From JBBSJZ01 sp041739875 (GTDB lineage: Bacteria; Planctomycetota; Planctomycetia; Pirellulales; Pirellulaceae), in assembly GCA_041739875.1 (NCBI GenBank), contig JBGSNA010000221.1, positions 1 to 64,000 on the forward strand: a DNA stretch of 64,000 nucleotides. The letters run 5' to 3'. Positions 34,518 through 43,669 of the stretch are shown here, piece after piece. Made by a program: the position numbers and the translations under genes. Within the stretch, counting starts at the first letter, position 1, and every line of letters begins with the position of its first letter. The notes beneath the pieces were generated by a model, which saw only the letters and a program-made list of their open reading frames with translations, ran no database searches and had not been told where the DNA came from.

Positions 34518-34850
34518 ATGACATCGATTGAACGACGCGGCGGTGTGACCGTCATCCGCCCGAATCGCCCGCTTCAGCGAGACTCGATTGAGAATTTGAA
34601 CGAAGAAGTGGTGGATGCAGTGCGAAGTGGAGTACCTATGGTCGTCGTCAACTTGGCGGAAACGCCGCTGATCGATGGTGCTGGCTTGGAATGGTTACTC
34701 AACCTTGACGAACATTGTTGTGAGCGTGGTGGTAGCGTTTGCCTATGCAGCGCGAATGAGTTGTGCTGTGATATCTTGCGCATTACGGGTGTAGGCCCAT
34801 CAATGCAACAGTTCACCGACTTGACTTCGGCACTCGGAAGTTTTGCCTGA
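34518..34850 (+). CDS. STAS domain protein lacking the phosphorylatable serine
   Basis: A 110-residue stand-alone STAS protein (anti-sigma-factor-antagonist fold). Typical segments are GVTVIRPNRPLQRDS, VVNLAETPLIDGAGLEWLL and CLCSANELCCDILRITGV. In regulatory STAS proteins the segment before GL usually reads DSSG or DSAG with a phosphorylated Ser; here it is DGAG, so classical switching by phosphorylation is unlikely. A possible role is as a scaffold in signalling within the operon. Its TGATG stop/start overlap with gspE shows coupling. Confidence 0.85.
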   Translation: MTSIERRGGVTVIRPNRPLQRDSIENLNEEVVDAVRSGVPMVVVNLAETPLIDGAGLEWLLNLDEHCCERGGSVCLCSANELCCDILRITGVGPSMQQFTDLTSALGSFA

Positions 34851-36664
34851 TGAGCCACGCCCCTCTGCATGAATTTGATGTCGCCAATTTGCCTCGCGTC
34901 GTGACGCCGCAAGCGAAGACGTATTCATCAACTTCGACGGTTCCGCTTGGAAAGCGTCTACTGAACGCTGGTCTGCTTCGTGCCGACCAGTTGGAATCTG
35001 CACTGGCTCACCAAGGTGCAGAGGCGGAACGCGCCCGAATTCGAAATCTGAAGAATCCGTCGGCACCACCGACACCCATCAAAAAACTGGGCGAAGTCGT
35101 TAGTGAACTTGGTTTGATCGACGAAGCGGATTTGCTGCCGCTGCTCGGCGAGCAACTTGGCGTTGAGGGAGTTCGTCTGCGCGAAGGTTTGATCGATCCA
35201 GCGGCCGTGCGGTTGATCCCTCGTGAATACGCCGAACGCATGAACGTGTTGCCACTCATGCGAGTTCGCGACGAGCTCACGGTGGCGATGGCAGATCCCC
35301 AGGATCTCGCAGCGATTGACGCGCTTTCGAGAATCAGTGGTTGCCGTGTCCGTGGCGTGTTCACGCTCGCCAGCGGCATCGAGCGTCTGCTTCCAAGATG
35401 CTACGAAGCGGACTTTTCCGTCGATTCGGTCACCGCCGATTTGGACGTCGAAGAACTTGAGCTCGATTCCGAGGCGATTGATCTGGACTTGCACTCGGTC
35501 CAGCAACTTGCTGACGGAAGCCCCGTCATCAACCTCGTGAACTACGCGATTGTCCAAGCCGTGCGCCAAGGTGCAAGCGACATCCACATCGAGCCTGGAC
35601 ACAAGAGCACGTCAGTGCGTTTCCGAATTGATGGTGCACTGCGAGAAGTCATGAAGCCTCGCAAGGACATGCATGCGGCGTTGGTATCCCGAATCAAAGT
35701 CATGGCCAAGCTTGATATTGCGGAGCATCGTCAACCTCAAGACGGTCGATTGCACGTGCGTTTAGCGCGTCGCGACATCGACTTGCGTGTCAGCACATTG
35801 CCGACGGTGCTCGGCGAAAAAGTCGTCATGCGGGTGCTCGATCGCCAGAACGTTACCTTCGATCTCAATCGACTCGGACTTCCTGAGGTTTCGCTCGTCA
35901 CGATGCGTCGAATGCTAGGACGTCCGCACGGACTTGTGCTGGTTACCGGCCCCACAGGTAGCGGCAAGACAACGACGCTCTACTCCGCGATTGAGCTGAT
36001 CAAAGGGATCGAGCGAAACGTTATCACCGTCGAAGATCCCGTTGAATATCAACTCGAGCTCATCAATCAAGTTCAAGTTCAATCGGATACCGGAATGACG
36101 TTTGCCAAAGCGCTGCGCAGTATCCTTCGGCAAGACCCGGACGTCATCATGGTCGGTGAAATTCGAGACCGCGAGACGGCGGAAACAGCAATCCAAGCAG
36201 CGCTTACCGGTCACTTGGTCTTGAGCACCCTGCACACAAACGACAGTGCCTCCGCGATCACGCGATTGGTTGATATGGGAGTCGAACGTTTCAAGATTGC
36301 TGCGGCTGTGGTGGGTGTCGTTGCCCAACGCTTGGTGCGAAATCTCTGTGAACACTGCAAGGAACCCTATTATCCATCAGCCGGTTTGTTGGCTGAACTT
36401 GGCTACCAAGGCAACGCGAGGCACGCGTTTGCTCGAAGCTGCGGTTGCTCGAGCTGCTTTGAAAGTGGATATCGTGGTCGCTCGGGGATCTATGAATTGC
36501 TCGAGAGCGACGCCGACCTACGCCAAAAAATTACCGACGGAGCGACGCTTGATGAACTTCGACGATGCCATACGAACGCGACTTTGTTGAGCGAAGGCAT
36601 GCGGATGGCGGTTGCTGGACGGACAAGCATCGACGAAGTCAGCCGCGTTGCTTGTGGCGATTAA
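34850..36664 (+). CDS. gspE: GspE/PilB type secretion ATPase
   Basis: A 604-residue hexameric motor ATPase of the type II secretion/type IV pilus class. An N-terminal MshEN-like domain (LGKRLLNAGLLRADQLESAL, then VVSELGLIDEADLLPLLGEQLG) precedes the ATPase core: Walker A GPTGSGKTT near residue 368, Asp box ITVEDPVEYQL, Walker B-like RQDPDVIMVGEIRDRETA, and the His box LSTLHTNDS. A tetracysteine zinc site is present (LCEHCKEP and CGCSSC). It drives pseudopilus assembly together with the GspF gene that follows 60 nt later. Confidence 0.96.
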   Translation: MSHAPLHEFDVANLPRVVTPQAKTYSSTSTVPLGKRLLNAGLLRADQLESALAHQGAEAERARIRNLKNPSAPPTPIKKLGEVVSELGLIDEADLLPLLGEQLGVEGVRLREGLIDPAAVRLIPREYAERMNVLPLMRVRDELTVAMADPQDLAAIDALSRISGCRVRGVFTLASGIERLLPRCYEADFSVDSVTADLDVEELELDSEAIDLDLHSVQQLADGSPVINLVNYAIVQAVRQGASDIHIEPGHKSTSVRFRIDGALREVMKPRKDMHAALVSRIKVMAKLDIAEHRQPQDGRLHVRLARRDIDLRVSTLPTVLGEKVVMRVLDRQNVTFDLNRLGLPEVSLVTMRRMLGRPHGLVLVTGPTGSGKTTTLYSAIELIKGIERNVITVEDPVEYQLELINQVQVQSDTGMTFAKALRSILRQDPDVIMVGEIRDRETAETAIQAALTGHLVLSTLHTNDSASAITRLVDMGVERFKIAAAVVGVVAQRLVRNLCEHCKEPYYPSAGLLAELGYQGNARHAFARSCGCSSCFESGYRGRSGIYELLESDADLRQKITDGATLDELRRCHTNATLLSEGMRMAVAGRTSIDEVSRVACGD

Positions 36665-36723
36665 TTCACTGAGCTCATTACAAAACGAACTTCGTTACCA
36701 CCTCTCTATCCATACTCACAATC

Positions 36724-37869
36724 GTGCTTGCATTCTTTGCTCCCGCCGATATGGCTGACATCGCCGAACCAGTCATGGTGTCGGATCGCGATGATGCGCG
36801 CCACCAGGCTGTGCGACGTGGTGGGATGATGGGGGTGTCGTCGACAAGCGTGCTGCTCGTATTGAACCAGTTGGCTGTGATGAGCCAAAACGGTATTGAG
36901 ATCGTCGAATCTCTGGAGATGGTCAGTAGCAACTGTCCCGATTCTCGACTCGCGGAATCGTTGGAAGATATACACAATGCGGTCAACGGTGGCCAAACTC
37001 TTTCGTCTGCGGTAGCCGCTCACGGAGAGTACTTTCCGCCGACACTCGCACCGATGTTGGCGGCCGCCGAAGCAACGGGACGAGTTCCCGAGACACTCAA
37101 ACGGGTGTGCGATCGCATGCGAGGTGAGTTGGCGATGCGAGGCCAGATTATCGGAGCAATGGTTTATCCGATGATCTTGATGGGGGCCGCCGCGAGTGTG
37201 ATGAGCGCCTTGATCGTTGGCGTATTGCCGCAATTCAGCAAAGTATTTGCGTCGATGGGCAAACCAGTCCCCGTGTCGACTCAATATCTACTCACGTTTG
37301 GCGGATTTTGCCGTGAGTACTGGATGATCATTGTGCCTGTTCTCGTGGGAATCGTCGCTGGCCTAATCACGCTTCGGCAAAATCCAATCGTGCGTGGTCT
37401 GGTGTACAAGTTCTTGATGTTCGGGCCATTGATTCGTGACGCGTATCGGCCGTTGGCCGCGGGGCGTAACTTTCGCACGATCGCTGCGATGGTCAGTGGA
37501 GGCGTTCCATTGCTTCAAGCTGTGCGTTTGACGCGAAACACAACGCGTGACATTTATTGGCAACAACTATGGACCGATGTGGAGAACACGTTGATCGAGG
37601 GCGAGCGAGCAAGCGACGCATTCTTCGACGTCGATTTTGTTCCACCCGAAGCCGCGCAAATGGTCTCGACTGCCGAGAAAACGGGACGTATCGGCGAAGT
37701 CCTTGAGGATATTGGCAACTTTTACGAGGAAGAAGCGAGTCGCAAAATTAAACGACTCGTCGTGGCCTTGGAGCCCGTCATTATCTTGGTGATGGGCGTT
37801 ATTGTTGCTGGCGTTGTGATGTCCGTGATGCTGCCCCTGTTGGATGTGTCAACCATCAGCTCATCCTAG
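36724..37869 (+). CDS. gspF: GspF/PilC inner-membrane platform protein
   Basis: A 381-residue GspF-domain protein with two repeats of the family domain: the first around FLNQLAVMSQNGIEIVESLEM-type sequence (LVLNQLAVMSQNGIEI), the second around RNFRTIAAMVSGGVPLLQAV. Three hydrophobic spans are visible (LMGAAASVMSALIVGVLP, MIIVPVLVGIVAGL, VIILVMGVIVAGVVMSVMLPLL). It is the membrane platform that couples the ATPase to pseudopilin insertion. The GTG at 36724 is taken as start, with ATG 36751 as the alternative. Confidence 0.95.
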   Translation: MLAFFAPADMADIAEPVMVSDRDDARHQAVRRGGMMGVSSTSVLLVLNQLAVMSQNGIEIVESLEMVSSNCPDSRLAESLEDIHNAVNGGQTLSSAVAAHGEYFPPTLAPMLAAAEATGRVPETLKRVCDRMRGELAMRGQIIGAMVYPMILMGAAASVMSALIVGVLPQFSKVFASMGKPVPVSTQYLLTFGGFCREYWMIIVPVLVGIVAGLITLRQNPIVRGLVYKFLMFGPLIRDAYRPLAAGRNFRTIAAMVSGGVPLLQAVRLTRNTTRDIYWQQLWTDVENTLIEGERASDAFFDVDFVPPEAAQMVSTAEKTGRIGEVLEDIGNFYEEEASRKIKRLVVALEPVIILVMGVIVAGVVMSVMLPLLDVSTISSS

Positions 37870-37984
37870 TGGACGCTCAACAAAAATTACCGTGTTTTTT
37901 TGTCGAAACGCGTTTGATTACGTCGCCACCGCGACGTACATCCCTGTGGACGAATTCCCGCCCACTTTTGCACACCATTTCGAC

Positions 37985-39094
37985 ATGTCTTCGATCCTTC
38001 AACGTCTGTCCCGCCGCGACACCGCACAACGCAAGTCCGCTGTCACTCGAAGCGGACTAGGCAAAACTCGTTGTATAGGAATCGAAATCGATGTCGATAT
38101 CGCACGTGTCGCTACCTTGGGAACATGCACAAGCAAAGCAGCGCAACTCAATGGTGGCAGTGCTAACGCTCAGCAGTGGACGACTTACACCAAACTACCT
38201 CTCTGCGGCTCATCACCGTCGCATGGCGAGTCGTCTATCGACTCACCTAAGAAGCTGGGTCGTTGGATGGAGCAGCTATTCGACGTGCTACCGCGAACCG
38301 TCGACGGGCATCGGAGTGCTGTAACAATATGCCTGCCACCCAGTTGGACACATTACGAGATGACTCGCGAGGGTGACATGCCAGCGACAATCGCAAACTG
38401 TCAATCTCTGTTTAAGAACTCCATCTTTCAGTGCAATGCGGAAATACGTGTTTGGAATGCGTGCAAGACGTCGGACCGATTGGTTGTGGTTGCTGTTCCG
38501 CACCAAGCTACGCTAGAAATTGCTCGAGGCGTTCGTCGTCTTGGGTACGAAGTCTCTGGGATCGTGCCGCATGGTATCGCGTTGGCGGGGGCCGCATCCG
38601 CGCTAACGACGCTCAATCCAAGTTGTATCGCATTAATCGGTCGGGCGGGCGGACTCGTCAGCACCATCGGATGTGGTTCAGATCGAAACCATCTGCATGG
38701 GCTTTGTCGACATGTCTCCAGCTCACCGACTGCGGCTTGCATTGACTCGGATCAAATCGTCTCAATCGAAGAAATCGAACCACAGTTGAGTTCTATCGCC
38801 CACGAGATTACGGCAACGATGTCGTACGCGAACCGAATCAACGAATTTCGCGCAAGCCACGAGAACGAAAATCATCCAGTTTTGATTGCTGGCGACTTAG
38901 CCGCGACCCCTGGTCTGGACGAGGCCTTGGCATCACTCATCCATTTGCCAGTGGCTGTCTGGCGATACGTCCACCAAGAGCGTCCGCTGTCGTTGCATGG
39001 GATATCACCGATGGTGATTGACGCCGAAGCAGCGACAAGTTTGTCGCTTGCGCACCTCTCCGCAACGATGATCCGTCTAGGCGAAAGACAATGA
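37985..39094 (+). CDS. pilM: PilM-like actin-fold assembly protein
   Basis: A 369-residue protein started at the ATG at 37985 (MSSILQRLS); the open frame from 37844 overlaps gspF and is rejected. The N-terminal part contains an actin-like phosphate-loop strand (CIGIEIDVDIARVATLG) and later VTICLPPSWTHYEM, VVVAVPHQATLEI and VLIAGDLAATPGLDEALASL, the pattern of PilM/FtsA-type proteins. PilM recruits PilN and PilO at the inner membrane, and genes for both follow here directly. Sequence divergence is high, so the call rests on fold features plus order. Confidence 0.75.
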   Translation: MSSILQRLSRRDTAQRKSAVTRSGLGKTRCIGIEIDVDIARVATLGTCTSKAAQLNGGSANAQQWTTYTKLPLCGSSPSHGESSIDSPKKLGRWMEQLFDVLPRTVDGHRSAVTICLPPSWTHYEMTREGDMPATIANCQSLFKNSIFQCNAEIRVWNACKTSDRLVVVAVPHQATLEIARGVRRLGYEVSGIVPHGIALAGAASALTTLNPSCIALIGRAGGLVSTIGCGSDRNHLHGLCRHVSSSPTAACIDSDQIVSIEEIEPQLSSIAHEITATMSYANRINEFRASHENENHPVLIAGDLAATPGLDEALASLIHLPVAVWRYVHQERPLSLHGISPMVIDAEAATSLSLAHLSATMIRLGERQ

Positions 39095-39756
39095 TCAAAC
39101 GCCGTAAGCACTCGTCATCGTGTTCGCTGCCGATGAATTCGATTCGACAACTCGATCTATTACCGGAAGAGTTTCGCGATGAAGTCGAAACGTTGCGAGC
39201 TCGCGGTTTCTGGATACTCGCGTTCTCATTGCTTTCGATCGGACTAGGGCATTTGGTTCTCACGGATTTGTTTCGACACGAGTCCAATCGTCGGTTCGAA
39301 ACGCGGTTACGTGCGAAGGTCGAGCCTGTGCTCAAAATTCGTGACGACGCGCGTCGCCAGCTAACGGATCTTTCGTCAAGGCGGCGTTGGATTGAACAGT
39401 TGGACACGGCGCGTCCTGACGACAGCTTGGTCCAGGCGCTTGCCGCGGTCGCCACCGCTGTCGGACCAGATGCTGATCGAGTCATGATCGATTCGATCGA
39501 GATTTCGCTTGCGACTGAATTGCCCGCTAGTCCGAGCAGCCCGCAAAGTACGACGGAAGCGGAGCAGCCTACGTTAGTGACTACGCCAACAATTATCATC
39601 GGTGCACGATCCGACGCTAACGCGTCCGCGAGCTTGGTGTCTCGCCTCAGCGAACAACCACGAATCGATCATGTTACGATTGAACCGAACCTAAACGGCG
39701 ATGGAAGTCGGATCCAGCTGATGGGTGTTCCACGATCGACGAGGATCCTCCCATGA
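39091..39756 (+). CDS. PilN-like membrane protein
   Basis: A 221-residue protein with a cytoplasmic N-terminus containing NSIRQLDLLPEEFRDE (compare the INLLPxxxR segment of PilN that binds PilM), one transmembrane helix (WILAFSLLSIGLGHLVLTDLF), a coiled-coil segment and a small alpha/beta domain. It overlaps the stop of the PilM-like gene by 4 nt and the start of the PilO-like gene by 4 nt. Role: part of the inner-membrane alignment complex. Confidence 0.75.
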   Translation: MIKRRKHSSSCSLPMNSIRQLDLLPEEFRDEVETLRARGFWILAFSLLSIGLGHLVLTDLFRHESNRRFETRLRAKVEPVLKIRDDARRQLTDLSSRRRWIEQLDTARPDDSLVQALAAVATAVGPDADRVMIDSIEISLATELPASPSSPQSTTEAEQPTLVTTPTIIIGARSDANASASLVSRLSEQPRIDHVTIEPNLNGDGSRIQLMGVPRSTRILP

Positions 39757-40406
39757 CACGGTCCAAGTCCGGGAGCAAACCCAAGAAGCGTAACGTTCAA
39801 GTGTGGTGGAAGCTCGCATGCGTTCGCACCCACATCTTCGGCGCCATCGCATGTTTGTTTGTTTGCGCCGCAATCGTGCATGTGTACCGCTTCGATTCTA
39901 TGGGTAACTCGTCGGAATTCTCCAGCGGAGTTAGCGTTGAGGAAGCAATCGAAGTACTTCGTCATGCTGATGAGTGGCAAAACGTCTATCGTGAAAAAAC
40001 TTTAGAAAATGAACAGCTCAACGTAAGCATTGAGTCACTGGCGTCGTGGATTCCAGAATCCGTCGATTCCAATGAAGTTAGGATAAAACTCGAGTCACTC
40101 ACCGACACGAATGGCCTTGAACTCGTCGAATTCACGTACCAGCACTCCGTCGTCGGAAGCCGCGTCGGAGTCGCCGTGTACACGTGCCATCTTCGCGGCA
40201 GCTTTTCATCGATTGGCCGAATGCTCGATGAGCTTGCACGAATGGACCATCCCATCAGCTGCAATCGACTATTGCTTAACCACCGAACCGAATCGGTCTC
40301 ATCGACTATGACTTGTGACGCAGTCATTTCGCTTCGATGCCCATACGCCGCCGAAGGCACACTCGCGTTTCAATTGATGAAGGAGCGACAACTTCATGGC
40401 AGCTAA
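39753..40406 (+). CDS. PilO-like membrane protein
   Basis: A 217-residue protein with a basic N-terminus, one transmembrane helix (HIFGAIACLFVCAAIVHVYRF), a coiled-coil stretch and a ferredoxin-like periplasmic domain (LELVEFTYQHSVVG, YTCHLRGSFSSIGRMLDELARMDHP). The last segment matches the PilO pattern in which a strand is followed by a helix 'GSFxxIxxFLxxLxxL'. It is coupled by overlaps to both neighbours. Confidence 0.75.
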   Translation: MTRSKSGSKPKKRNVQVWWKLACVRTHIFGAIACLFVCAAIVHVYRFDSMGNSSEFSSGVSVEEAIEVLRHADEWQNVYREKTLENEQLNVSIESLASWIPESVDSNEVRIKLESLTDTNGLELVEFTYQHSVVGSRVGVAVYTCHLRGSFSSIGRMLDELARMDHPISCNRLLLNHRTESVSSTMTCDAVISLRCPYAAEGTLAFQLMKERQLHGS

Positions 40407-40881
40407 TCGCAAACGCGACCGTAGCAAACGTCCCGAGGACGCCGGTTCGAAAACAACCAAGCAATGGGTTGTTGTCGGCTTGCTCGTTTGCGGATTGATC
40501 TTGGCGTTAGTGACCCAGCCCGAAAAAGCGGTAGTCGTTGCTGAAATTCAGCCAACAGCGACGCTGACGGAGCTGAAACCGCAAGCAATGCAAGATGCTG
40601 TCGTTAGCGAGCCGAAAGCATCCGTGCTGCAAATCCAGTCGCTTGCATCCATTGAGTTGGAAGACTGGGTCGATCAAAACCCGTTCGCGGCATCGCAAGC
40701 GGAGACGATAAACCGGTCGTTCAGCGATACCAACGGTTTACTCCGAATCCAAGCGGTCTACGGCAAAGGAAGCAACGCGGTTGCCTTGATCGGGTCCAAT
40801 CTTGTTCACATTGGTGAATCGTTGCCCGACGGTCGACGCGTACTGAATATCACCGCCGACGGCATTGAACTTTCACGCTAG
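40396..40881 (+). CDS. GspC/PilP-like periplasmic protein
   Basis: A 161-residue protein with one N-terminal transmembrane helix (WVVVGLLVCGLILALV) and a C-terminal HR-like beta domain (RIQAVYGKGSNAVALIGSNLVHIGESLPDGRRVLNITADGIELS), which matches the form of GspC/PilP domains that contact the secretin. A D-Q-NPF motif (VDQNPFAA) precedes it, as in PilP. It overlaps the PilO-like gene by 11 nt and is the last gene of the operon; the Nramp gene is convergent 12 nt further on. No secretin follows. Confidence 0.75.
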   Translation: MAANRKRDRSKRPEDAGSKTTKQWVVVGLLVCGLILALVTQPEKAVVVAEIQPTATLTELKPQAMQDAVVSEPKASVLQIQSLASIELEDWVDQNPFAASQAETINRSFSDTNGLLRIQAVYGKGSNAVALIGSNLVHIGESLPDGRRVLNITADGIELSR

Positions 40882-40893
40882 ATGGAACAGTGA

Positions 40894-42426
40894 CTAGTAG
40901 CTCCAGATCTGGTCGAGAACCGTCCAGGAGCCTGTGACGAGCATTGCTGCTGCGGACAACCACAGCATCACATCCCAAAGCATGTTCGGCCGCAATGCTG
41001 GCACACATCGTTTGTAGCGAAAGAACAGTGCTGCGCCAGCGAGCATAGGCAACATGATTCCCTGGGCGATACCGCTCAGCAAAACGAGTTGAGCCGGCGA
41101 AGGAAATTTGAGATAGATCACCAGGCATAGCATCGGAAAAAAAGCACTGAGTCCGCGAATCCATTTGGCTCGAGTGACCTCATCGTCCGGTATCACGCCA
41201 ATCACACGAAGCGCATCGGAGAACACTCGCGCGTGACTCGCATTGGCAACGAAAAACGTCGAGTACAAAACGGCGAACGCACCAAACAGGAAGATTGCGG
41301 CCGCCCAATCACTGAAAACGGGAACGAACATTACTGCGAGAGTTCGCACCATCGTGTCTTTGCCTGGATTCAACCCGACACGATTCAGCACGGCCGCGCC
41401 AAGTAGATAAAACGCGATCGTTGCAAACGTGTAAATGATACCGGCGCCCCACGCATCAACATGCATCACCCGCATCCAACCGCGAGCCCGAGCTTGCCAT
41501 TCGGGGCTACCGTCATTCGGCCCCGTGAAACGTGCGTAGCCTTTCTCAAGACACCAATAGGGATACACCACCAACTCGGCGGCTCCAACACCGATGATGC
41601 CGAACGTTGCCAGCGCGGTGCCGATCGGATTGGCACCACCGATGGCCTCAGGCAGCCCGAAGGACATGCCGTCCCAAAAATCGGACCAATTGACTCGCCA
41701 ACGTGCCTGGCCTTGTAGCAGATACACATTCAGCACCGTCAACGCCGTAAACGAGGCGACCAGGATCGTCGACAAGGACTGAATCAATCCATAACGACCC
41801 ACGTACAAAACGATGCTCGTAACAATCGACATGATCGCTGCCCAAATCGCTGCGTCATGCGGCACAACGAGTTGCATTGGACTCGCCTCCGTTGCCTTGG
41901 CGGTTAACTCCAATGTTTCCGCCGATACCGCGAGCCCCGCGTACTCGTCAAACTTCTTGAGCGTTTCGGCATCCGCAACCTCGTTGTATGCGCGGCCGGC
42001 TGCGGTGATGGGGACGCTGATTGCGAGAGCTTGACCCACCCCACCAACAATCCCACCCAGCTGACTGATGCTGGCTAGCCACATCACTAGCCAATACCAC
42101 ACCAACCAGTTGCCTCGTCCGGAAATGCGTGGGCCGGGTACCTCGTCGAGAGCACGCAATGTGGTTTTGCCGCTGATGATCGTGTATCGACCCAGCTCGA
42201 TTTGGGCGAAAATTTTCACCACACATCCCAACGCAATCAGCCACAACAGCGAAAAACCTGCTTCGGCGCCGGTCTTGGTGGTCGCAATCAACTCGCCACT
42301 GCCAACAATGGATCCAGCAACGATCAGCCCTGGGCCGACACAGCGCAAAACACTCAAAAATGCCGTGGGAGGCGAAACCAGTTCGTTTTTATCGATGTTT
42401 CCTTCAGGAATTTCGTGATTCGACAT
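40894..42426 (-). CDS. Nramp family divalent metal transporter
   Basis: A 510-residue membrane protein started at the ATG at 42426 (MSNHEIPEG); the frame open to 42528 is rejected. About eleven hydrophobic spans are seen. Nramp-like segments are LRCVGPGLIVAGSIVGSGELIATTKTG-type sequence (TM1 region), FAQIELGRYTIISGKTT and WCLEKGYARFTG. The TM1 metal site of classical Nramp proteins is DPGN; here the same place reads GSIVGSGE, so the substrate may differ from Mn2+/Fe2+ (as in the Nramp-related families). It is convergent with the secretion operon. Confidence 0.8.
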   Translation of the reverse strand: MSNHEIPEGNIDKNELVSPPTAFLSVLRCVGPGLIVAGSIVGSGELIATTKTGAEAGFSLLWLIALGCVVKIFAQIELGRYTIISGKTTLRALDEVPGPRISGRGNWLVWYWLVMWLASISQLGGIVGGVGQALAISVPITAAGRAYNEVADAETLKKFDEYAGLAVSAETLELTAKATEASPMQLVVPHDAAIWAAIMSIVTSIVLYVGRYGLIQSLSTILVASFTALTVLNVYLLQGQARWRVNWSDFWDGMSFGLPEAIGGANPIGTALATFGIIGVGAAELVVYPYWCLEKGYARFTGPNDGSPEWQARARGWMRVMHVDAWGAGIIYTFATIAFYLLGAAVLNRVGLNPGKDTMVRTLAVMFVPVFSDWAAAIFLFGAFAVLYSTFFVANASHARVFSDALRVIGVIPDDEVTRAKWIRGLSAFFPMLCLVIYLKFPSPAQLVLLSGIAQGIMLPMLAGAALFFRYKRCVPALRPNMLWDVMLWLSAAAMLVTGSWTVLDQIWSY

Positions 42427-42679
42427 AAGTGCGTGAGTGGGCGGTATGAGTAGGGTGGGGAAAAGTTCAGACCGAGCGGGGCTACAAGCGTGAAAGAATA
42501 TGGTGACCGGGTCAACCAACCGTTGCATCTTTCATGGTTTACGGTCGATAATGGCGACCGCACGGTAAACACGTGCGATTAACTCTGGTATCAACCCTGC
42601 GGTTCCTTCCGCAGTGACCTCGGCGAACCAATCGTCGGGGAACCAGACACACTTTATACCTGGGGCGCCGATCGTTCGC

Positions 42680-43669
42680 ATGGCTTTCACCGCAGCACTG
42701 GACACAACGATTGCGGTGGTCACGCCGGAGAACATCGAGTTCAAGTATCAACTTGCTGGTCCGTTCCGTCGGTTGCCAGCGTACTTGATCGATCTGATTG
42801 CTCGTTGGTCGTTCCTGCTTGTTCTTTGGATTGGTGGGGCGTTGTTACTCGGTCTGCTGGACCTGAGTTTCCTCGGACCGTTTGCCCTGGCTGGGGGCTT
42901 GGTATTCTATTTCCTGGTCAGCTGGTTTTACGGGGCCGTGTGTGAAACATTTTTCAACGGTCGCACGATTGGCAAATGGGCATGCGGAATTCGCACCATT
43001 GACATCGACGGTCGACCGATTAGCGGTAAGCGCGCCGTCATTCGAAACTTACTTCGAGTCGCAGACCTCGCCCCCATCGCCGCGATGAGCCAATGGGATC
43101 CCGACATCCCGCCGATCTTCATTATCCCAACCGGTATGGCTGGATTGCTCTCGATGGCATTCACGCGTCGCTTACAACGACTCGGCGACCTCGCTGCGGG
43201 GACGATGGTGATTATCGACGAACGCACGTGGCGCGTTCCGACAACGCGTGTCGACGATCCGAGAATTCCGGCGCTCGCGTCCTACATTCCCGCGGGTTAT
43301 CGTGTTTCGCGAAGTATGGCGAGGACCCTGGCCGTGTATGCTGAGCGACGACATCACTTAACACCCGCACGCCGTCGCGAAGTCACTCGTCACTTGACTG
43401 TGCCTCTGATTGATTTGTTCGAATTCCGCAGTGACATAGACCCTGATTTACTGATGCAGTCACTGTATTACAAAACGTTTTTGGCTGAGTCGCAATTGGA
43501 TCAACCGGATCTCGGCCCGTTGGCCGGATACAGTCCGCTCAAACGCGACTCGAAAACGCCTCCGCCACCAACCTCAGTGAACGCGATACCGACACCAAGT
43601 CTTGTTCAACAGGCCTCGACGATCGGAGCCATCGCTGTTGGCACAGATCCCACCGGAACGACATCATGA
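42680..43669 (+). CDS. RDD family membrane protein
   Basis: A 329-residue RDD protein started at the ATG at 42680; the frame from 42614 is rejected because homology begins at IEFKYQLAGPFRRLPAYLIDLIARW. Three to four transmembrane helices lie in residues 30-170 (FLLVLWIGGALLLGLL, FALAGGLVFYFLVSWFY). Typical RDD features are the Arg-Asp-like AYLIDLI, NGRTIGKWACGIRTI and RRLQRLGDLAAGTMVI. The C-terminal cytosolic part is helical and Pro-rich. First gene of a six-gene operon with 4-11 nt overlaps in most joints. Confidence 0.9.
   Translation: MAFTAALDTTIAVVTPENIEFKYQLAGPFRRLPAYLIDLIARWSFLLVLWIGGALLLGLLDLSFLGPFALAGGLVFYFLVSWFYGAVCETFFNGRTIGKWACGIRTIDIDGRPISGKRAVIRNLLRVADLAPIAAMSQWDPDIPPIFIIPTGMAGLLSMAFTRRLQRLGDLAAGTMVIIDERTWRVPTTRVDDPRIPALASYIPAGYRVSRSMARTLAVYAERRHHLTPARRREVTRHLTVPLIDLFEFRSDIDPDLLMQSLYYKTFLAESQLDQPDLGPLAGYSPLKRDSKTPPPPTSVNAIPTPSLVQQASTIGAIAVGTDPTGTTS

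Noticed and set aside
38937..39599. 220-codon minus-strand frame
   Set aside because: Antisense to the PilM-like and PilN-like genes; Ser/Arg-rich shadow translation.
42537..42570. Imperfect hairpin between Nramp and RDD genes
   Set aside because: GTTTAC/GTAAAC with inner GGTCG/CGACC arms, but mismatched and without T-run; too weak to call a terminator or operator.
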